Below, piece by piece: positions 8,374-17,115 of a DNA stretch of 39,286 nt; the stretch's first letter is position 1, and every line of letters begins with the position of its first letter. Source of the stretch: JAWODU01 sp046483125 (lineage in GTDB: Bacteria; Verrucomicrobiota; Kiritimatiellia; UBA8416; JAWODU01); assembly GCA_046483125.1 (NCBI GenBank), contig JAWODU010000075.1, positions 1 through 39,286 on the forward strand, in the 5' to 3' direction. The notes beneath the pieces are model-generated. The model searched no databases. It saw nothing but the letters and a program-made list of their open reading frames with translations, and was not told the DNA's origin. The translations under genes and the position numbers were made by a program.

Positions 8374-8403
8374 TTGACAAGAAAGCTTTGTACAGCCTAT
8401 TGT
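8374..8403 (+). promoter_or_regulatory. Candidate sigma70-type promoter for the 8447-15483 operon
   Basis: A perfect TTGACA (8374-8379) is followed 18 bases later by TATTGT (8398-8403), or 17 bases later by CTATTG. It lies in the 100-bp divergent spacer and points at the aldolase gene. The spacer's other strand offers only a weak candidate, TTGCAA with TACAAA 17 bases on, for the SGNH cluster. Confidence 0.5.
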
Positions 8404-8446
8404 CGCCCTTTGCAAGAAATCAACACGTTCCGGGAGGACAATGCAG

Positions 8447-9829
8447 ATGAACGACAGCGACAGATTCGGACTTCGTGAAGTTACCGAACCCAACCTGGTG
8501 GACGATATTTTCCCGTACACCGAGGTGCCTCGAATAGTCTTTGAGGGCGAAATATCCGAGGAAATCGACGGAAAGACGGTCAGGTTCGACCCGCGCCGCG
8601 TGCTGAAGGCGGATATTCACGTTACGGACACGACTTTCCGCGACGGCCAGCAGGCGCGTCCTCCCTACTCGGTCGAACAGATAGTATCCATATACGAAAT
8701 GCTCTCCCGGCTCGGCGGACCCAACGGAGTCGTGCGCCAGTCGGAGTTTTTCCTCTATACAAAGAAAGACCGCGAGGCGATTAAGAAATGCCGCGCTCTC
8801 GGTCTTCGCTATCCGGAAATAACCGGCTGGATCCGCGCCGACGAGGGTGATTTCAGAAGGGTGCGGGAGCTGGAGCTGAAGGAAACGGGCATGCTGACCT
8901 CGTGCTCCGACTACCACATTTTCCATAAAATGCGTAAGGACCGGGCAAAGGCCTATGACGACTACGTCAGGGTTGTTGAAGCCGCCGCGGAGGCGGGAGT
9001 CAGGCCGCGGTGTCACCTTGAGGACGTCACGCGGGCGGACATTGACGGTTTCGTACTGCCGTTCGTGAGAAAACTCATGGAGATTTCCGAACAGCTTCCG
9101 GAAGAACTGAAAATCAAGATACGGCTCTGCGATACGATGGGCTACGGAATCACCTATCCCGCCGCGGCGCTTCCGCGCAGTATTCCCAAGCTGATTCATC
9201 GCATGATCAACGACGCGGGCGTGCCTCCCGAACGGCTGGAATGGCACGGTCACAATGACTTTCATAAAGTGCACATTAACGCCGTAACAGGCTGGCTCTA
9301 CGGCGCTGACGCGGCCAATACGTCCCTGCTGGGCCTCGGAGAACGCACGGGGAATCCTCCCCTGGAGGGGGCGGTTATAGAATACGCCGGCCTCAAGGGA
9401 GAAACCTGCGGAGTGAATCTGCCCGTCATTACCGAAATCGCGGAGTATTTCCGTAACGAAATAGGCCTGGATATTTCGCCGAACTACCCGTTCGTCGGGG
9501 AATACTGCACCACGACCCGGGCGGGTATCCACGCCGACGGCCTGAAAAGGGACGAACGGATCTACAACATATTCGACACCACGACGCTTCTCAACAGGCC
9601 GCCGCGGGTCGCCATTACCGACAAGTCCGGAGTGGACGGTGTGGCCATGTGGGTCAACGATTTTCTCGGGCTCAAGGGCAAGGAGCGCCTGTCCAAGATA
9701 AAAGTCCACAAAGTCGCCCGGTGGGTCATGGACCAGTACGAGAAAGAGGGACGTACTACGGCTATTTCAGACGAGGAACTCGCCGAACAGGTCCGCATTC
9801 GTATGCCGGACTACGTGCAATCGGAGTAA
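8447..9829 (+). CDS. DRE-TIM metallolyase: isopropylmalate/homocitrate-synthase-like enzyme
   Basis: The 460-residue enzyme belongs to the HMGL-like carboxylyase/condensing family. The signature VTDTTFRDGQQARPPY (about 59-74, metal-binding D near 61) opens the TIM barrel, and WHGHNDFHK (metal ligands H267 and H269) and GLGERTGNPP (about 297) follow. Family members condense acyl-CoA with a 2-oxo acid, or perform the reverse cleavage. About 55 residues precede the barrel, more than usual, and the LeuA regulatory dimer domain is absent, which argues against ordinary leucine biosynthesis. No leu or lysine genes are nearby. ATG 8447 has GGGAGG 9 bases upstream, and an alternative ATG lies at 8441. 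It heads an operon with two URO-D proteins (18- and 10-base gaps) and a giant protein. The substrate is unknown. Confidence 0.82.
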   Translation: MNDSDRFGLREVTEPNLVDDIFPYTEVPRIVFEGEISEEIDGKTVRFDPRRVLKADIHVTDTTFRDGQQARPPYSVEQIVSIYEMLSRLGGPNGVVRQSEFFLYTKKDREAIKKCRALGLRYPEITGWIRADEGDFRRVRELELKETGMLTSCSDYHIFHKMRKDRAKAYDDYVRVVEAAAEAGVRPRCHLEDVTRADIDGFVLPFVRKLMEISEQLPEELKIKIRLCDTMGYGITYPAAALPRSIPKLIHRMINDAGVPPERLEWHGHNDFHKVHINAVTGWLYGADAANTSLLGLGERTGNPPLEGAVIEYAGLKGETCGVNLPVITEIAEYFRNEIGLDISPNYPFVGEYCTTTRAGIHADGLKRDERIYNIFDTTTLLNRPPRVAITDKSGVDGVAMWVNDFLGLKGKERLSKIKVHKVARWVMDQYEKEGRTTAISDEELAEQVRIRMPDYVQSE

Positions 9830-9847
9830 GCGGCGAAGCCGCGCGGA

Positions 9848-10861
9848 ATGACGCCTCGAGAAATCGTTTTCGAACAGATCCGGCACCGGGAAACCCCGGA
9901 GGTGCCCTATACCCTTCCCATGGAGGATACCGTCCGCGCGAAACTGGACGAGTACTACGGTACGGCGGAATGGCGGGGGCGGTTGAAAGATTACATCGTC
10001 GGCGTTTCGGCTGTGGACACGGACCCCAGGGAGGTCGTGGACGACACTCACGCGAAGGACGGGTACGGCGGAATATGGCGCATCGACATGCGCCCGTGGC
10101 ACCTGGAGAAGCCGCCGCTTCCGGGTCCGTCTTTTGAAGGTTATGACCTGCCGCCCGCGGAGTCGTTCTTCCGCCCGGAAGAAAAGAAGAAAGCGGAACG
10201 AACCTGCGAAGAGCGCTCTGACTGTTTCATTATAGGCAACCTGGGATGGGGACTGTTCGAACGAAGCTGGAACATCCGGGGATTCGAGAACGCCCTGATG
10301 GACGCCATAACCGATCCCGATTTCTACGAGGAACTGCTGGACAGGCTGATGAACCTTTACCTGGCTTTCGTGGAATATACCGCGGACCTTCCCGTTGACG
10401 GAATCCTGTTCGGAGACGACTGGGGAGAGCAGAGAGGCGTTATCCTGGGCCCCGACCGCTGGCGCAGGTTTCTCAAGCCGAGATGGGCGAAGATATACGA
10501 AGCCGTCCATGCCCGGGGCAAAATCGCCATGAGCCATTGCTGTGGGTCGGTGGCCGAGATCATGCCCGACATCATAGAGATGGGACTGGACGTGCTTGAA
10601 AGCGTTCAGCCGGAAGCGGCGGGCATGAACTCCTATGAACTGAAAAAGAAATGGGGCGATAAGATCACCTTCTGGGGGTGCCTGGGTTCGCAGAGCATCA
10701 TCCCCATGGGGACTCCCGAAGAAATACGTCTCGAAGCAAGGAAGCTGAAGACGGAAATGAGCCGGGGGGGCGGCTACATACTTGCCCCTGCCAAGCCCTT
10801 ACAACCGGAAACACCGGTCGAAAACGCGGCGGCCGTGGTGGAAGCTTTCGCGGGCGATTAA
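9848..10861 (+). CDS. Uroporphyrinogen-decarboxylase-family protein (MtaA-like), first of two
   Basis: The 337-residue protein has the URO-D/MtaA TIM-barrel fold. It shows ILGPDRWRRFLKPRW, the family's catalytic-face helix, and MSHCCGS with H230 and C232, matching the H-x-C zinc ligands of corrinoid methyltransferases such as MtaA and MtbA. In those enzymes the third ligand is a Cys near the C-terminus. The equivalent stretch here reads GGYILAPAKPLQPETP, with no Cys or His at that place, so zinc binding would differ. True HemE is unlikely, given the context and low similarity of the N-terminus (MTPREIVFEQIRHRETP). Homologues in PVC and Firmicutes genomes are usually tied to methyl transfer, but no corrinoid protein is encoded here. 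It is tightly packed in its operon. Confidence 0.8.
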   Translation: MTPREIVFEQIRHRETPEVPYTLPMEDTVRAKLDEYYGTAEWRGRLKDYIVGVSAVDTDPREVVDDTHAKDGYGGIWRIDMRPWHLEKPPLPGPSFEGYDLPPAESFFRPEEKKKAERTCEERSDCFIIGNLGWGLFERSWNIRGFENALMDAITDPDFYEELLDRLMNLYLAFVEYTADLPVDGILFGDDWGEQRGVILGPDRWRRFLKPRWAKIYEAVHARGKIAMSHCCGSVAEIMPDIIEMGLDVLESVQPEAAGMNSYELKKKWGDKITFWGCLGSQSIIPMGTPEEIRLEARKLKTEMSRGGGYILAPAKPLQPETPVENAAAVVEAFAGD

Positions 10862-10871
10862 GGAACACGGA

Positions 10872-11999
10872 ATGACTCCCAGAGAACGATACCTCGAAAC
10901 ACTGCTCTTCGGCGCGCCCGACAGGATTCCCTTCTCGCCCGGCGGCCCCAGGGAAAAAACCCTTGCCCGGTGGTACAGCGAAGGCATGCCCCGGACGGGC
11001 CACTGGATGAACCACGTTTGCGAAGCCGTGGGCATCGACCGCGAATCGGCGGAAACCCGCGCGGCCAACACCGGCGTGAATCTCCGCATGAACCCGGTTT
11101 TCGAGGAAAAGGTCCTGGAGCACAAGGACGGCCACTACATAGTAAGGGACTGGATGGGCAACATAACGGAAATATCGGACGAATACGATTACACTTACAT
11201 CCGCCAGGCGAAGGATTTTGTTACCAGGAAATGGCATAAGTTTCCCGTTGAGAACCACGCCGATTTCGAGGAAATGAAAAAAAGATACGACCCGGACGAT
11301 CCGGCGCGTTACCCGGAAGATTTCGACGACAGGGTCAGGAAACTGCAGGAAAGGGATTGCATCACCGTTGCGGGGTTTTCAGGCCCCTTCTGGCAACTGC
11401 GGGAATGGTGCGGGTTCGAACCGCTCTGCATGCTGTTTATCGAAGATCCCGGCTTTGTCGGGCACATGATCGATTTCTGGATAGATTTCGTTTCCCGGAC
11501 GCTGAGACGCGTTCTGGACGCAGGGATCGTGGACCGCATTTTCATAAACGAGGATATGGCGTACAAGGGGAAAAGCATGATAAGCCCGAAGATGGTGCGG
11601 GAGTTTCTCCTGCCGGCCTGGAGCCGCTGGGCTTCCGAGGCGAAGCAGGCCGGTGTGCCGATCGTGGACGAAGACTCGGACGGAAACGTCGAGGAGCTGA
11701 TCCCGATCTGGATCGAGGCTGGAATCAACGTGTGCGATCCCATTGAAGTCGCGGCGGGAAACGATATCAACGAGTTCCGCCGGCGGTTCGGCCGCAAAAT
11801 AGCTTACCGGCAGGGAGTGGACAAACGCCGTATCGCCAGGGGCGGAAGCACGATCGAGCGGGAAATAGAGCGCCTGGCGCCCGTGGTAAAGGACGGCGGC
11901 TACATTCCGGGGTGCGACCACGGCGTGCCGTATGATATTTCCTGGCCGGATTTTATTCATTATTCGCGGCTGTTGGCCGAACTGACGGGCTGGCTGTAG
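10872..11999 (+). CDS. Uroporphyrinogen-decarboxylase-family protein, second and divergent
   Basis: The 375-residue paralogue starts MTPRERYLETLLFGAPDRIPF, the common opening of the non-HemE URO-D group, 10 bases after its neighbour's stop. A longer in-frame start exists inside the previous gene but reads its antisense-like tail, so ATG 10872 is chosen. Conserved elements include DRIFINEDMAYKGKSMISPKM and the C-terminal GGYIPGCDHGVPYDISWPDF. Where the first paralogue has H-x-C-G, this one has VDEDSDGNVEELIP, so the zinc dyad is replaced by acidic residues. C348-x-H350 might provide other ligands. The pair may therefore have diverged in role, or form a heteromer (inference). No membrane or signal sequence is present. 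Confidence 0.8.
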   Translation: MTPRERYLETLLFGAPDRIPFSPGGPREKTLARWYSEGMPRTGHWMNHVCEAVGIDRESAETRAANTGVNLRMNPVFEEKVLEHKDGHYIVRDWMGNITEISDEYDYTYIRQAKDFVTRKWHKFPVENHADFEEMKKRYDPDDPARYPEDFDDRVRKLQERDCITVAGFSGPFWQLREWCGFEPLCMLFIEDPGFVGHMIDFWIDFVSRTLRRVLDAGIVDRIFINEDMAYKGKSMISPKMVREFLLPAWSRWASEAKQAGVPIVDEDSDGNVEELIPIWIEAGINVCDPIEVAAGNDINEFRRRFGRKIAYRQGVDKRRIARGGSTIEREIERLAPVVKDGGYIPGCDHGVPYDISWPDFIHYSRLLAELTGWL

Positions 12000-12024
12000 G
12001 CGGGCAACGGCGGGGTTTCCTGAT

Positions 12025-15000
12025 ATGCGGGCCGAAGGAGCCATAACCGAATACGAGGGGAGAAAGTACTACACCATCTCAGGTTACGATTTCATGAGGC
12101 CGTTTCTCGCGGCCCTCGTAAGTAACTGCGATCTGTGGATGTACGTTTCCAGCAGGGGAGCGCCCGCCGCGGGACGCCGCAATCCCGAGGGTTCGCTTTT
12201 TCCGTACGAAACGGTGGACCGTCTCCACGACAGCCCCGCGGGACCTCTTACCGTTATTGACGCCGGGAGGAACGGTGAATCCTTCAGGTGGCGCCCGTTT
12301 TCGGAAAGCGGCCGTGAACGCTGGCGACTTGAACGCTCCATGTCCAAGAGTCTGTCCGGGGCGCGGATTCGGTTCGAGGAAATCAACCATACCCTGGGAA
12401 TGGTGTTTTCTTACGAATGGGCGCCTTCGGAGGACTTCGGCTGGGTTCGCCGAGCGGCCCTGAAAAACCTCCGGGAGACGGCGGCGGATATCCGCCTGCT
12501 TGACGGTCTGCGCCGGATTCTTCCCAGCGGAATACCCGTCGGCATCCAGCAGTCCAAGAGCTGTCTTGCCGATGCCTATACGCGAAACGAACTCGACGAG
12601 TCCACGGGCCTTGCCCTGTTTACCCTGAGTTCGGTGATCACCGACCGCGCTGAAGCGGCAGAGTCCCTCAGGGCGCACACGGCTTGGCAGGCAGGCCTGC
12701 CTTCTCGGCGCATACTTCTCAGCGAAAGACAGGTGGACGCATTTCTTGCAGGGGATGAACCGGTTACCGAGAAAGATACCGGGGGAGTGAAGGGGGCGTA
12801 CCTGGCGGTTTCCGGTTTCAGGCTTGAAGGTACCGGCGCGAAGGAATGGGTTATCGTGCTGGACTCCGACCGGAGTCAGAACTCTGCGGCCAAACTCCGC
12901 GGGCGCCTGGCGTCTGAAGACGAATGCCTGAAGCAATTGACGGAAGATATAAAACAAGGAGAAAAACAATTGCTCCATCTCCTGGCCGGCGCCGATTGCC
13001 TACAGCACGGCGCCGACGCCATGGCGGCCGCCCGGCACCGGATGAACGTTCTCTTCAACTGCGGCCGGGGCGGCGCCCTTCCCGGGGGATACGTTTTCCC
13101 GGTTGAGGATTTCAGGGCGTACGCGCTGGCGAAAAACCGCCCGGCGGCCGTTCGGAACTCCGCAATCATCGACGGGATGGGAGAAAAAACCGGTATCGAA
13201 GATCTGCGGGCCGCCGCCGAAGCCGCCGGAGATCCCGATTTCACGCGTCTGGCCGGGGAATACCTGCCGCTCACGTTTGCCCGACGGCACGGAGATCCTT
13301 CAAGGCCGTGGAATCATTTTGATATTCGCACGCGCGAGGAAGACGGTTCCCCGCGCCTGGACTACGAGGGCAACTGGCGGGACATTTTTCAGAACTGGGA
13401 AGCGCTCGCGAGGAGTTATCCGGAAATCATCGAGTCGATGATCGCCAGGTTTGTCAACGCTTCCACCATGGACGGGTTCAACCCTTTCCGTCTCACGCGT
13501 GACAGTTTTGAGTGGGAGGCAGCGGACCCCGGGGACCCGTGGAGTTCGGTGGGGTACTGGGGCGACCACCAGGTAGTCTATCTCCTGAAACTGCTGGAAC
13601 TTTCGCGCGAACACCATCCGGGACTGCTTGAAAAGTATCTGGGGGAGGAAATTTTCTGCTACGCGGACGTTCCCTACGACATCGCCCCGTATGAAGACAT
13701 CCTGCGGGATTCGAGAAACACGATAACGCTCAACCGGCAACGGGCGGCAGCGGCCGGGGAGCGCTGTGTCAGGACGGGCGCCGACGGAAAACTTGTGCAC
13801 TCCGGGGACGAGATTTTACGCGTGAACCTGGCGGAGAAGCTCCTTGTACCGGTGCTGGCCAAGTTTTCAAACCTGGTGCCGGAGGGCGGCATCTGGCTCA
13901 ACACGGTCAGGCCGGAATGGAACGACGCCAACAACGCCCTCGTCGGCAACGGAATGTCCGTGGTAACGGTGTGTTACCTTCACAGGCACCTGGATTTCCT
14001 GGTAGATCTCTTCGGGAAAGCGGATTTCGACCGCGTTGCGATATCCGGCGAAGTAATAAAGTGGTTTCGCGAGGTCGGCTCCGCCGTAAAGGAGCTGGCG
14101 GATTTGCAGGATACCGGCGCCCTCGGCGATAAAGGGCGCCGGAAGTTTATGGACCGCGTCGGACGGGCGTTTTCCAAGTACAGAAAAACCGTTTATAACA
14201 ATACCCCCGGTGAAAAACAGAAACTGGAGAGGAGCGCCGTCGTTGACTTTCTCGAAGCGGCGCGGGAAACGGCCCACCGCACCGTGAGGGCCAACCGGCG
14301 GGACGACGGCCTGTACCATACCTACAACCTTCTCCATCTGGCGGCGGACGAAGCGTCGGTGTCGCGCCTTTTCCTCATGACGGAAGGGCAGGTAGCCGTG
14401 CTTACAAGCGGCGTGCTGTCGCCGGAAGAGGCGCTGGAGGTGCTGAGAAGCCTGCGGGCCAGCGAACTCTACGACCCGCGGCGGCAAAGCTATATTCTGT
14501 ATCCGCCGAAAGACCTTCCCCGTTTTCTGGATAAAAATATCATTCCTCCGGAAAGAATCGGGGGCAGCCGCCTGCCGGGGCGCCTGCTGGAAGACGGCGC
14601 GCCCCGCGGCGTACCGGCCGTGGTACTCATGGACACCGAATCGCGAATACGGTTCGGGCCGGAAATGATAAACGCGGACGCGGTGGAAAAGGCGCTGGAC
14701 GAACTCGCCCGCAGGGATGACTGGCGCGATGACACGGAAAGAGAACGAGGGCGCGTACTGGACATATACGAAGCCGTCTTCAGTCACAAATCCTTTACCG
14801 GGCGTTCCGGGACGATGTTCGCCTACGAGGGTAACGGCTGTATCTACTGGCACATGATCGGCAAGCTATTGCTTGCCGCCCAGGAGAATTTTCTTCTGGC
14901 TGTTTCCGGGAAAGCTTCGGAGGAAACGCGCCGCGGCCTGAGTGAATCCTTCCGCGACATTCAGGCGGGGCTCGGATACAGAAAGGGACCATCGGAATGG

Positions 15001-15483
15001 GGCGCCTTTGTGCTGGACGCCTATTCTCATACGCCCGCGGACGGCGCGGCAAGACAGCCGGGCATGACCGGCCAGGTAAAGGAGGAAATCCTGGCCCGTT
15101 GGGGCGAGCTTGGTGTAATGGTCGAAAACGGCAGTGTCCGCTTCAATCCCGGATTGCTTGACCCCGGCGAATTCCTGCCCGGGCCGGCGGTTTTTACTTA
15201 TGTCGACGTTTCCGGCGCGGAACGGACGCTGGAGCTTCCGGACGGAGCGCTGGCCTTTACCCTCTGCCAGGTTCCGGTCGTCTACCGCCGCGGGGGGGAA
15301 GGGCAGATTGCGGTATCTCTTTCCTCGGGGAAGGAGAAAACAATCTCCGGTACCGCCCTGTCCGCGGAACTGTCACGCGAACTTTTCCGACGAACCGGCG
15401 CCGTCACGCGCCTTGACGTGCGCCTCCCGCAACCCAGCCCTCCGGCAGAACTTCCTTCTCGGCTTCAAGCAGGTCGGATATGA
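12025..15483 (+). CDS. Very large protein of unknown function, probable (alpha/alpha)6-barrel carbohydrate-active enzyme
   Basis: The protein has 1152 residues and no signal peptide. I cannot assign it to a named family. The N-terminal third (about 1-330) is beta-rich, with YYTISGYDFMRPFLAALVSN and LYRLTF-like strands, as in the N-terminal sandwich of GH94/GH65-type enzymes. The middle is helical, with aromatic acidic blocks NWRDIFQNWEAL (about 449), WSSVGYWGDHQVVYLLKLLE, and RPEWNDANNALVGNG (about 629). The last resembles the A-D-W-N-D acid-catalyst block of GH94 phosphorylases. A late block, YEGNGCIYWHMIGKLLLAAQ, looks like a barrel helix carrying ligand-binding residues. It is last in the URO-D operon, 25 bases after the second URO-D gene. 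Its 3' end overlaps the converging GH4 gene by 80 bases. Confidence 0.6.
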   Translation: MRAEGAITEYEGRKYYTISGYDFMRPFLAALVSNCDLWMYVSSRGAPAAGRRNPEGSLFPYETVDRLHDSPAGPLTVIDAGRNGESFRWRPFSESGRERWRLERSMSKSLSGARIRFEEINHTLGMVFSYEWAPSEDFGWVRRAALKNLRETAADIRLLDGLRRILPSGIPVGIQQSKSCLADAYTRNELDESTGLALFTLSSVITDRAEAAESLRAHTAWQAGLPSRRILLSERQVDAFLAGDEPVTEKDTGGVKGAYLAVSGFRLEGTGAKEWVIVLDSDRSQNSAAKLRGRLASEDECLKQLTEDIKQGEKQLLHLLAGADCLQHGADAMAAARHRMNVLFNCGRGGALPGGYVFPVEDFRAYALAKNRPAAVRNSAIIDGMGEKTGIEDLRAAAEAAGDPDFTRLAGEYLPLTFARRHGDPSRPWNHFDIRTREEDGSPRLDYEGNWRDIFQNWEALARSYPEIIESMIARFVNASTMDGFNPFRLTRDSFEWEAADPGDPWSSVGYWGDHQVVYLLKLLELSREHHPGLLEKYLGEEIFCYADVPYDIAPYEDILRDSRNTITLNRQRAAAAGERCVRTGADGKLVHSGDEILRVNLAEKLLVPVLAKFSNLVPEGGIWLNTVRPEWNDANNALVGNGMSVVTVCYLHRHLDFLVDLFGKADFDRVAISGEVIKWFREVGSAVKELADLQDTGALGDKGRRKFMDRVGRAFSKYRKTVYNNTPGEKQKLERSAVVDFLEAARETAHRTVRANRRDDGLYHTYNLLHLAADEASVSRLFLMTEGQVAVLTSGVLSPEEALEVLRSLRASELYDPRRQSYILYPPKDLPRFLDKNIIPPERIGGSRLPGRLLEDGAPRGVPAVVLMDTESRIRFGPEMINADAVEKALDELARRDDWRDDTERERGRVLDIYEAVFSHKSFTGRSGTMFAYEGNGCIYWHMIGKLLLAAQENFLLAVSGKASEETRRGLSESFRDIQAGLGYRKGPSEWGAFVLDAYSHTPADGAARQPGMTGQVKEEILARWGELGVMVENGSVRFNPGLLDPGEFLPGPAVFTYVDVSGAERTLELPDGALAFTLCQVPVVYRRGGEGQIAVSLSSGKEKTISGTALSAELSRELFRRTGAVTRLDVRLPQPSPPAELPSRLQAGRI

Positions 15484-16810
15484 GCGCGTCGGTGTCGGCT
15501 ATGGAGTTGGTAAGGGGGTCGGTCAGCATGGCCCGGCGCAGTATCGAGCGGTCGCAGGTTACGGCCGCGTCCGCGGAGAGAATGTGCGTGTCCAGCACCT
15601 GCTGCTGCAGGCCGCGAAGCCCGACGGGCATTTCTCCAACGGCCAGCGGCCTGGGTCCGTCCATGTCAATATCACAGCAAAGCTCGAGGAATGCGTCCTC
15701 CGGCATGTTGGAAACCGCGCTTCCGTTCATCGTGTTTATGTAGTAAGGCCCTCCGGTCCCGGAAACCATTGTCTCTACAATGTCGGTGGCGTGATCGGGC
15801 CCGAAAGTTTCCATGTAGCCGGAAATCGGTGTTTTTTCCGAAATAAAATCGTCAACCTGTTTCCACATGGCGTCGTGCCGCTCGTAGCGCGGTCCCGTTT
15901 CCCAGATGGAAAGAGGCGGAACCGTTTCGGGGTTGCGGCCGTATCCCTGCCAGTAGCGTAAGTATTCCTTGGTGTGCCCGACACACACTGGCACCACGCC
16001 GAATACCTCGTAAAGCTGATAACCCACCGAGTTGTTGAACAGCGCCTTGGCCCCGGTGTCGCCTCCGTCGGTCTCGGTAACCGCCTTTTCGCGAATGTCT
16101 TCTGCAATCGCGGGCATTACGTCCCTGCCGTCGTACTCGGCTTTCAGAAGCCATGTAAAATGGTTCACACCGGCGATCCGCATGTCGAACCGGCTGTCCG
16201 TGTCCGGGGTGTAGTCCTCCGGCTTTTCGATTATGCCCGCTCTCAGCGCGTAGTTCCTCTTTACGTGCGGCATGTGCAGGCTGTCGCACAGGGCGAAGCT
16301 TTTTATGTCCGGGGCGTATTTACGGAGCCCTGTTCCGTTGGCAGCGGTCGGATTAATGTAGTTTATGACCCACGCGTCCGGGCAGAGGCGCCGCACGTCT
16401 TCACAACATTCGAGAATCACGGGAAACTCGCGAAGGGTGCGGAAAATACCGCCCGGTCCGATGGTATCGCCGGAACACATGCGTATCCCGTAGCGGAGCG
16501 AGCACTCGCAGTCGATTCCCCGGAACTTTACCGAACGATCGGCGAAACTCAGGACCACGAAATCGGCGTCGGCGAGGACCTCTTTCCTGTCCGTGGAGGC
16601 CTCGAGTTTGAGTGAGACTCCCGTTTCGGCTATTACCAGCTCCGCGAGCCGGGCCATTTTCCGCATGCGTTCTTCGTCCGTGTCGACCAGGGCCAGCGTG
16701 CCCGTGTTGAGGTGTGGAGAATGGACCATCTGCCATATGGACTGCCTGCCGAAAAACAGGCTTCCGGCGCCCACTACCGCCACCTTGGGATGCTGTGTGT
16801 TTTGTTTCAT
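15404..16810 (-). CDS. Glycoside hydrolase family 4 protein (NAD+- and metal-dependent)
   Basis: The 468-residue protein has the GH4 Rossmann start KVAVVGAGSLFFGRQS (9-24), the NPTAANGTG block (153-161), and metal-site residues C175 and H217 (GVNHFTWL). GH4 enzymes cleave glycosides by transient NAD+ oxidation at C3. Specificity in GH4 follows the tetrapeptide starting at the metal-binding Cys (for example CHEV or CHSV for alpha-glucosidases and alpha-galactosidases, CNVP for phospho-beta-glucosidases). Here it reads CDSL, which fits none of those, so the substrate is left open. An alpha-uronidase or alpha-glycosidase is plausible given the pectinase-like neighbours. AGGCGG sits 8 bases before the ATG. 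The gene converges on and overlaps the giant gene by 80 bases. The six-hairpin repeat lies just upstream. Confidence 0.85.
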   Translation of the reverse strand: MKQNTQHPKVAVVGAGSLFFGRQSIWQMVHSPHLNTGTLALVDTDEERMRKMARLAELVIAETGVSLKLEASTDRKEVLADADFVVLSFADRSVKFRGIDCECSLRYGIRMCSGDTIGPGGIFRTLREFPVILECCEDVRRLCPDAWVINYINPTAANGTGLRKYAPDIKSFALCDSLHMPHVKRNYALRAGIIEKPEDYTPDTDSRFDMRIAGVNHFTWLLKAEYDGRDVMPAIAEDIREKAVTETDGGDTGAKALFNNSVGYQLYEVFGVVPVCVGHTKEYLRYWQGYGRNPETVPPLSIWETGPRYERHDAMWKQVDDFISEKTPISGYMETFGPDHATDIVETMVSGTGGPYYINTMNGSAVSNMPEDAFLELCCDIDMDGPRPLAVGEMPVGLRGLQQQVLDTHILSADAAVTCDRSILRRAMLTDPLTNSIADTDALISDLLEAEKEVLPEGWVAGGARQGA

Positions 16811-16826
16811 GACTGTTACCGCCTTT

Positions 16827-17029
16827 CTAACCTGGATTATTCGTGAAAATCACGAATAATCCACTTTCGCCTTTGGCGAAAGCCGTGATGTTCGTGGCTT
16901 TGCCGCGAACAAACGGGGTTAGCCACGTTTGCGAGCCGCAAAAGCGGCTCGCATCACGTCTCTGGCGCAACTTGTTGCGCCAGCCTGACCTATTCATCAA
17001 CTCCGAGAGTTGATGAATAGGTCAGGCTA
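16827..17029 (+). repeat. Six-hairpin composite repeat, copy 2
   Basis: This full-length copy is in the same orientation as copy 1 and nearly identical. Its last hairpin has a perfect 22-bp stem (16982-17003 with 17007-17028) and a 3-base loop. It occupies most of the 305-bp gap between the GH4 start and the downstream end of the second GH65 gene, starting 17 bases upstream of the GH4 ATG. Any transcript entering the GH4 gene from the GH65 gene would carry it. From 17030 to 17115 I see nothing recognisable. Confidence 0.9.
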
Positions 17030-17115
17030 AGAATGCAGTCCGTTCAAAGTACGGCAAACCCGCGGCCCTGTCAAACCCCGGAAAGAGGTGTGGTTATTAA
17101 GGAGCCCGCCCTGCC

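Noticed and set aside
8420..9709. 429-codon antisense frame over the aldolase gene
   Set aside because: It is a shadow frame. The plus strand has unmistakable DRE-TIM motifs and a ribosome-binding site.
9848..11999. Annotating either URO-D protein as HemE
   Set aside because: HemE-specific N-terminal and active-site patterns are absent, paralogues are tandem, and no other heme genes are nearby.
12025..15483. Calling the giant protein a GH94 phosphorylase
   Set aside because: Only one short block is similar, and length and the remaining blocks do not match, so it is left unassigned.
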